From positions 1-7,426 of the forward strand of contig CAMLHB010000119.1 of the NCBI GenBank assembly GCA_946479725.1: a stretch of DNA of 7,426 nucleotides, given 5' to 3'. Source of the DNA: an uncultured Actinomycetes bacterium (lineage in GTDB: Bacteria; Actinomycetota; Thermoleophilia; Solirubrobacterales; 70-9). The notes under the pieces are model-generated. The model saw only the letters and a list, made by a program, of their open reading frames with translations, had not been told where the DNA came from and did no database searches. The position numbers and the translations under genes were made by a program. Each line of letters begins with the position of its first letter. Within the stretch, counting starts at the first letter, position 1. Shown here piece by piece: positions 5,406-7,426 of this stretch.

Positions 5406-6332
5406 CTAGTTCTCGGCGGCCTTGAAGCGGGCTCGCCACTCGCTGGCGTCGAACTCGGCCGGTTCGGTTTCGGCGAGGAAGCGTTCGAGGGCGGCGATGA
5501 AGCGGCCGGGGCGCTCCAGCTGGGGGACGTGGCCGGTGTCGGCGAAGACCTCGAGGTGGCTGTTGGGGAGCTGGGCGTGGGCCTCGCGGGCGTGGTCGAC
5601 GGGGATGATCGGGTCCTTCTCGCCCCAGACGATGAGCAGGGGCAGGGCGTCGGCGAGGTAGAGCTTGTCGAGGGCGGCGACGCGCTGTCCCTGCATGCCG
5701 ACCACGGAGCGAAGGGTGGCGACGAAGGCCTTGCGGCGGTCGGGGTCGGTGAGGGTCGCGTAGCCGCGGGTGACTTCGGCGACGTCGGCGTTCGGCCGCA
5801 GGCCGAGCAGACCGAGGCCGCGGCCGACCGTCGAGCCGACCTTGCTGCCGATGCCGGCGGTGGCGGAGATGAAGAGCTCGGCGCCGGGGAGGGCAGCGGC
5901 CCGCAGGATCGGGCTGACGTCGGGGCCGAGGCCGCCGCTGGAGACCAGGACCAAGCGCTCGACCATCTCCGGGAACTGGTAGGTGAACTGCATCGCGACG
6001 CCGCCGCCAAGCGAATGGCCGACCAGGGTCGCCCGCTCGTGGCCGAGGGTCAGCATCAGGTCCCGTAGGGCGCTGGCGAGGGCGCCGAGCGAGTAGTCGC
6101 CGCCGCCCGGCGCCGAGGAGCCGTGGCCGGGGAAGTCGGGAGCGATCACCGTGTGGTTGATCGCCAGTGGCTCGATCACCGCCTCCCAGTTGGCGCAGGT
6201 CCCAGCCATCCCGTGGATCAGCAGCAGGACCGGGCCGGATCCGGCTTCGATGAAGTTGATCGAGCGGCCGTGGACCTCGACGGCACGGGGCCGCGCCTCG
6301 GTCATCTTCAGCCGCGTCACTTTGCCTGCCAC
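5406..6332 (-). CDS. Alpha/beta-fold hydrolase
   Basis: This is a 308-residue serine hydrolase of the alpha/beta fold; the substrate cannot be told from sequence. It shows the oxyanion segment LIHGMAG (38-44), DFPGHGSS (66-73), the nucleophile elbow GHSLGG (105-110, Ser107), the acid residue Asp240 in WGEKDPIIP, and the base His268 in DTGHVPQLE. The triad is complete. A cap region rich in Gly, Ala and Leu lies at about 135-215. The sequence around VSSGGLG (130-136) reminds me of a widespread actinobacterial hydrolase group, from memory only. No signal peptide is seen, so it is probably cytoplasmic. The GTG start at 6332 has no Shine-Dalgarno site but lies six bases behind TACGTT, as expected for a leaderless mRNA; ATG at 6305 is the alternative. 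Its 3' end faces the tRNA-Arg, 12 bases away. Confidence 0.92.
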   Translation of the reverse strand: MAGKVTRLKMTEARPRAVEVHGRSINFIEAGSGPVLLLIHGMAGTCANWEAVIEPLAINHTVIAPDFPGHGSSAPGGGDYSLGALASALRDLMLTLGHERATLVGHSLGGGVAMQFTYQFPEMVERLVLVSSGGLGPDVSPILRAAALPGAELFISATAGIGSKVGSTVGRGLGLLGLRPNADVAEVTRGYATLTDPDRRKAFVATLRSVVGMQGQRVAALDKLYLADALPLLIVWGEKDPIIPVDHAREAHAQLPNSHLEVFADTGHVPQLERPGRFIAALERFLAETEPAEFDASEWRARFKAAEN

Positions 6333-6338
6333 GCGGAG

Positions 6339-6344
6339 AACGTA
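6339..6344 (-). promoter_or_regulatory. -10 box for a leaderless hydrolase mRNA
   Basis: The minus strand reads TACGTT (TANNNT), then six bases, then the GTG start at 6332. In actinobacteria this spacing puts the transcript start on or next to the start codon. There is no Shine-Dalgarno site, which agrees. No -35 box is evident. Confidence 0.45.
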
Positions 6345-6397
6345 CCCAGATGGGCGGTCGAGGTATCGCAGCGCGGCGATTCCGTGACCGATTCCAA

Positions 6398-6403
6398 TAC
6401 TGT
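6398..6403 (+). promoter_or_regulatory. -10 box for a leaderless membrane-protein mRNA
   Basis: TACTGT (TANNNT) is followed by exactly six bases and then GTG at 6410, the same geometry as for the divergent hydrolase. It supports GTG as the start rather than the upstream in-frame ATG at 6350, which would lie before the promoter. Confidence 0.45.
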
Positions 6404-6409
6404 CGGCCT

Positions 6410-7225
6410 GTGAGCGCCACCCCTCCAGGGACCGCGTCCCAGGACTCCCGCCCGCCCCGCGGCGCCCTGATCGTGATCGCGGTCGGCGTCATCGCCTGCA
6501 TCGTCGCCGCGCTCGCCAGCACCGGCAAGGGCGAGGGTGAAGCGGCCGACCTCGAATGGGTGCAGTCGGCCAATGGACCCGACTCGGCCAAGGTGGCGGT
6601 CCCCGGCGGTCAGGGCGAGATGCAGCTGACCGATACCAACATCCGCGCCACCGGCACCAACGTCAGCGGCTACTCGCTCTACATCGTCTCCTCGGCGCTG
6701 AACGTCTCCGCCGGCGCCCCGATCAGCGACAGCCAGATCCTCTGCGCGATCAAGGCGCCGAAAGAAACCGAAGTCGCCCAGAGCGGCGGCGACCTCCGCG
6801 CCACCTACCCGCGCTCCTCGGAAAGCGGCATCTACAGCCAGGAAGTGCCGGAAACGGTGCTGATGGACTTCAGCTCCCACGGCGGCGAACTCGCCTCGCT
6901 CGAAGTCCCCGACCGGGCCCAGCGCTTCACCACCGAAAAGGGCGTCAAGGTCGAATGGCCCGAGTTCAAGATCGGCGAAGAGCGGATCGAATACGCGATC
7001 GCCGGCAGCCCGAAGAAAGACCTCTCCCTCCCCTTCTTCACCGTCTGGCGGACGACCGACGTCCCCGCCGCGAAGATCCGCTGCAGGCTGGAAACCAGCG
7101 CCGGCGAAGCGACCGTGCGGACCCACGCCGCCCTGGCGGACCGCTCGCCGCCGATCGACGAAGAAGCCGAAGAACTCAAAGCCGAAGAACGCGAAGAAGC
7201 GGAAGAAGAAGGCGAAGAAGGCTGA
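6410..7225 (+). CDS. Unrecognised single-pass membrane-anchored protein with acidic tail
   Basis: I do not recognise this family. From the GTG at 6410 it has 271 residues: a short Pro/Ser/Arg-rich N-terminus, one hydrophobic helix at about 19-37 (GALIVIAVGVIACIVAALAS), then a polar domain probably outside the cell, and a Glu-rich tail at about 250-270. The positive residues before the helix (Arg14, Arg17) fit N-in orientation. VIAC (27-30) resembles a lipobox, but the hydrophobic run continues beyond Cys30, so an anchored helix is more likely than a lipoprotein. The only cysteines in the polar part are Cys112 and Cys225, which could form a disulfide. Glutamate is written GAA 28 times and GAG only 4, against a GAG preference in the neighbouring hydrolase. 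An in-frame ATG at 6350 would add 20 residues but lies upstream of the probable promoter. It converges on the next gene with one base between stops. Confidence 0.8.
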   Translation: MSATPPGTASQDSRPPRGALIVIAVGVIACIVAALASTGKGEGEAADLEWVQSANGPDSAKVAVPGGQGEMQLTDTNIRATGTNVSGYSLYIVSSALNVSAGAPISDSQILCAIKAPKETEVAQSGGDLRATYPRSSESGIYSQEVPETVLMDFSSHGGELASLEVPDRAQRFTTEKGVKVEWPEFKIGEERIEYAIAGSPKKDLSLPFFTVWRTTDVPAAKIRCRLETSAGEATVRTHAALADRSPPIDEEAEELKAEEREEAEEEGEEG

Positions 7226-7226
7226 T

Positions 7227-7426
7227 TCAGGCGTCGAGCGTGGTCTGCGGCGCGACCAGCAGCTCCGGGCCCTCGGCCATGCCTTTGCCGACCTTGTTGA
7301 GGGCGGGATTGGCCGGGGCGCTCGACATCCGCCCGGGGTCGAGCGGGCCGCACATCGCCACCGCGTCCTCGGCGCTCAGCTTCGGGTCGAGCCAGACGGC
7401 CTCGGCCTCGGGGCGGTCCAGCGGCG
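7227..7426 (-). CDS. SOS response-associated peptidase (SRAP/HMCES-like), C-terminal part
   Basis: Only the last 65 codons are in the window; the gene enters from the right edge and ends at TGA (7229-7227). The reading includes AEAVWLDPKLS, then MSSAPANPALNKVG and GPELLVAP. This resembles the end of SRAP proteins, where a Trp-Leu-x-Pro segment precedes a PVS/N-rich stretch and a GPEL motif. SRAP proteins form a covalent shield on abasic sites in single-stranded DNA; their catalytic Cys2 lies at the N-terminus, outside this window. The match is from memory and rests on short motifs, so the family call is moderate. A real coding end here is likely, because the stop directly abuts the convergent gene and the codons have GC-rich third positions. 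Confidence 0.55.
   Translation of the reverse strand, partial: PLDRPEAEAVWLDPKLSAEDAVAMCGPLDPGRMSSAPANPALNKVGKGMAEGPELLVAPQTTLDA

Noticed and set aside
5224..6591. 455-residue open frame on the minus strand spanning the tRNA and hydrolase
   Set aside because: It runs antisense through the tRNA-Arg and out of frame with the certain hydrolase; its Arg/Pro-rich sequence is typical of a frame shadow.
6317..7126. 269-residue open frame on the minus strand opposite the membrane protein
   Set aside because: The plus-strand frame has a sensible transmembrane helix, a promoter-start geometry and a stop abutting its neighbour. The minus frame has a Gly/Ala/Asp-rich shadow composition and overlaps the hydrolase promoter.

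Overview
The window reads as ordinary chromosome from a GC-rich actinobacterium. Four things point there: the gene order pyrR-pyrB-pyrC-carA, a PyrR-binding RNA element of the translational type, several genes that seem to start without a Shine-Dalgarno site directly behind a TANNNT -10 box, and a tRNA gene with no encoded CCA. Some protein details suggest the deep-branching Thermoleophilia/Solirubrobacterales, but that is only a guess.

Layout: positions 1-106 carry no recognisable gene, only a possible Shine-Dalgarno site at the edge. From 4125 down to 107, all on the minus strand, runs the operon pyrR, pyrB, pyrC, carA. The first three genes overlap by ATGA junctions. Upstream of pyrR lie a PyrR-binding RNA hairpin that includes the ribosome binding site, a probable -10 box, and a perfect 25-bp inverted repeat (4196-4261). 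That repeat contains the stop codon of the next gene, rnz (RNase Z, minus). A 107-bp divergent region separates rnz from a plus-strand tRNA-Arg(CCG). An alpha/beta hydrolase (minus) converges on the tRNA. Divergent from the hydrolase is an unrecognised single-pass membrane protein with a strongly acidic tail (plus). It converges on the C-terminal end of a probable SOS-response-associated peptidase (SRAP), which runs off the right edge.

How the genes work together: CarA supplies the glutaminase subunit of carbamoyl phosphate synthetase. PyrB and PyrC carry out the next two steps of UMP synthesis. PyrR, the first gene product, probably senses UMP/UTP versus PRPP and represses the operon by stabilising the leader hairpin over its own ribosome binding site. 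RNase Z would cut the 3' end of tRNAs without encoded CCA, including the tRNA-Arg beside it. The hydrolase and membrane protein have no evident link to pyrimidine synthesis.

I found no mobile element, CRISPR array, defence system or clearly novel multi-gene system. The points most worth a second look are the leader RNA of the pyr operon, the perfect palindrome at the rnz/pyr junction, the paired leaderless promoters, and the unrecognised acidic-tailed membrane protein.
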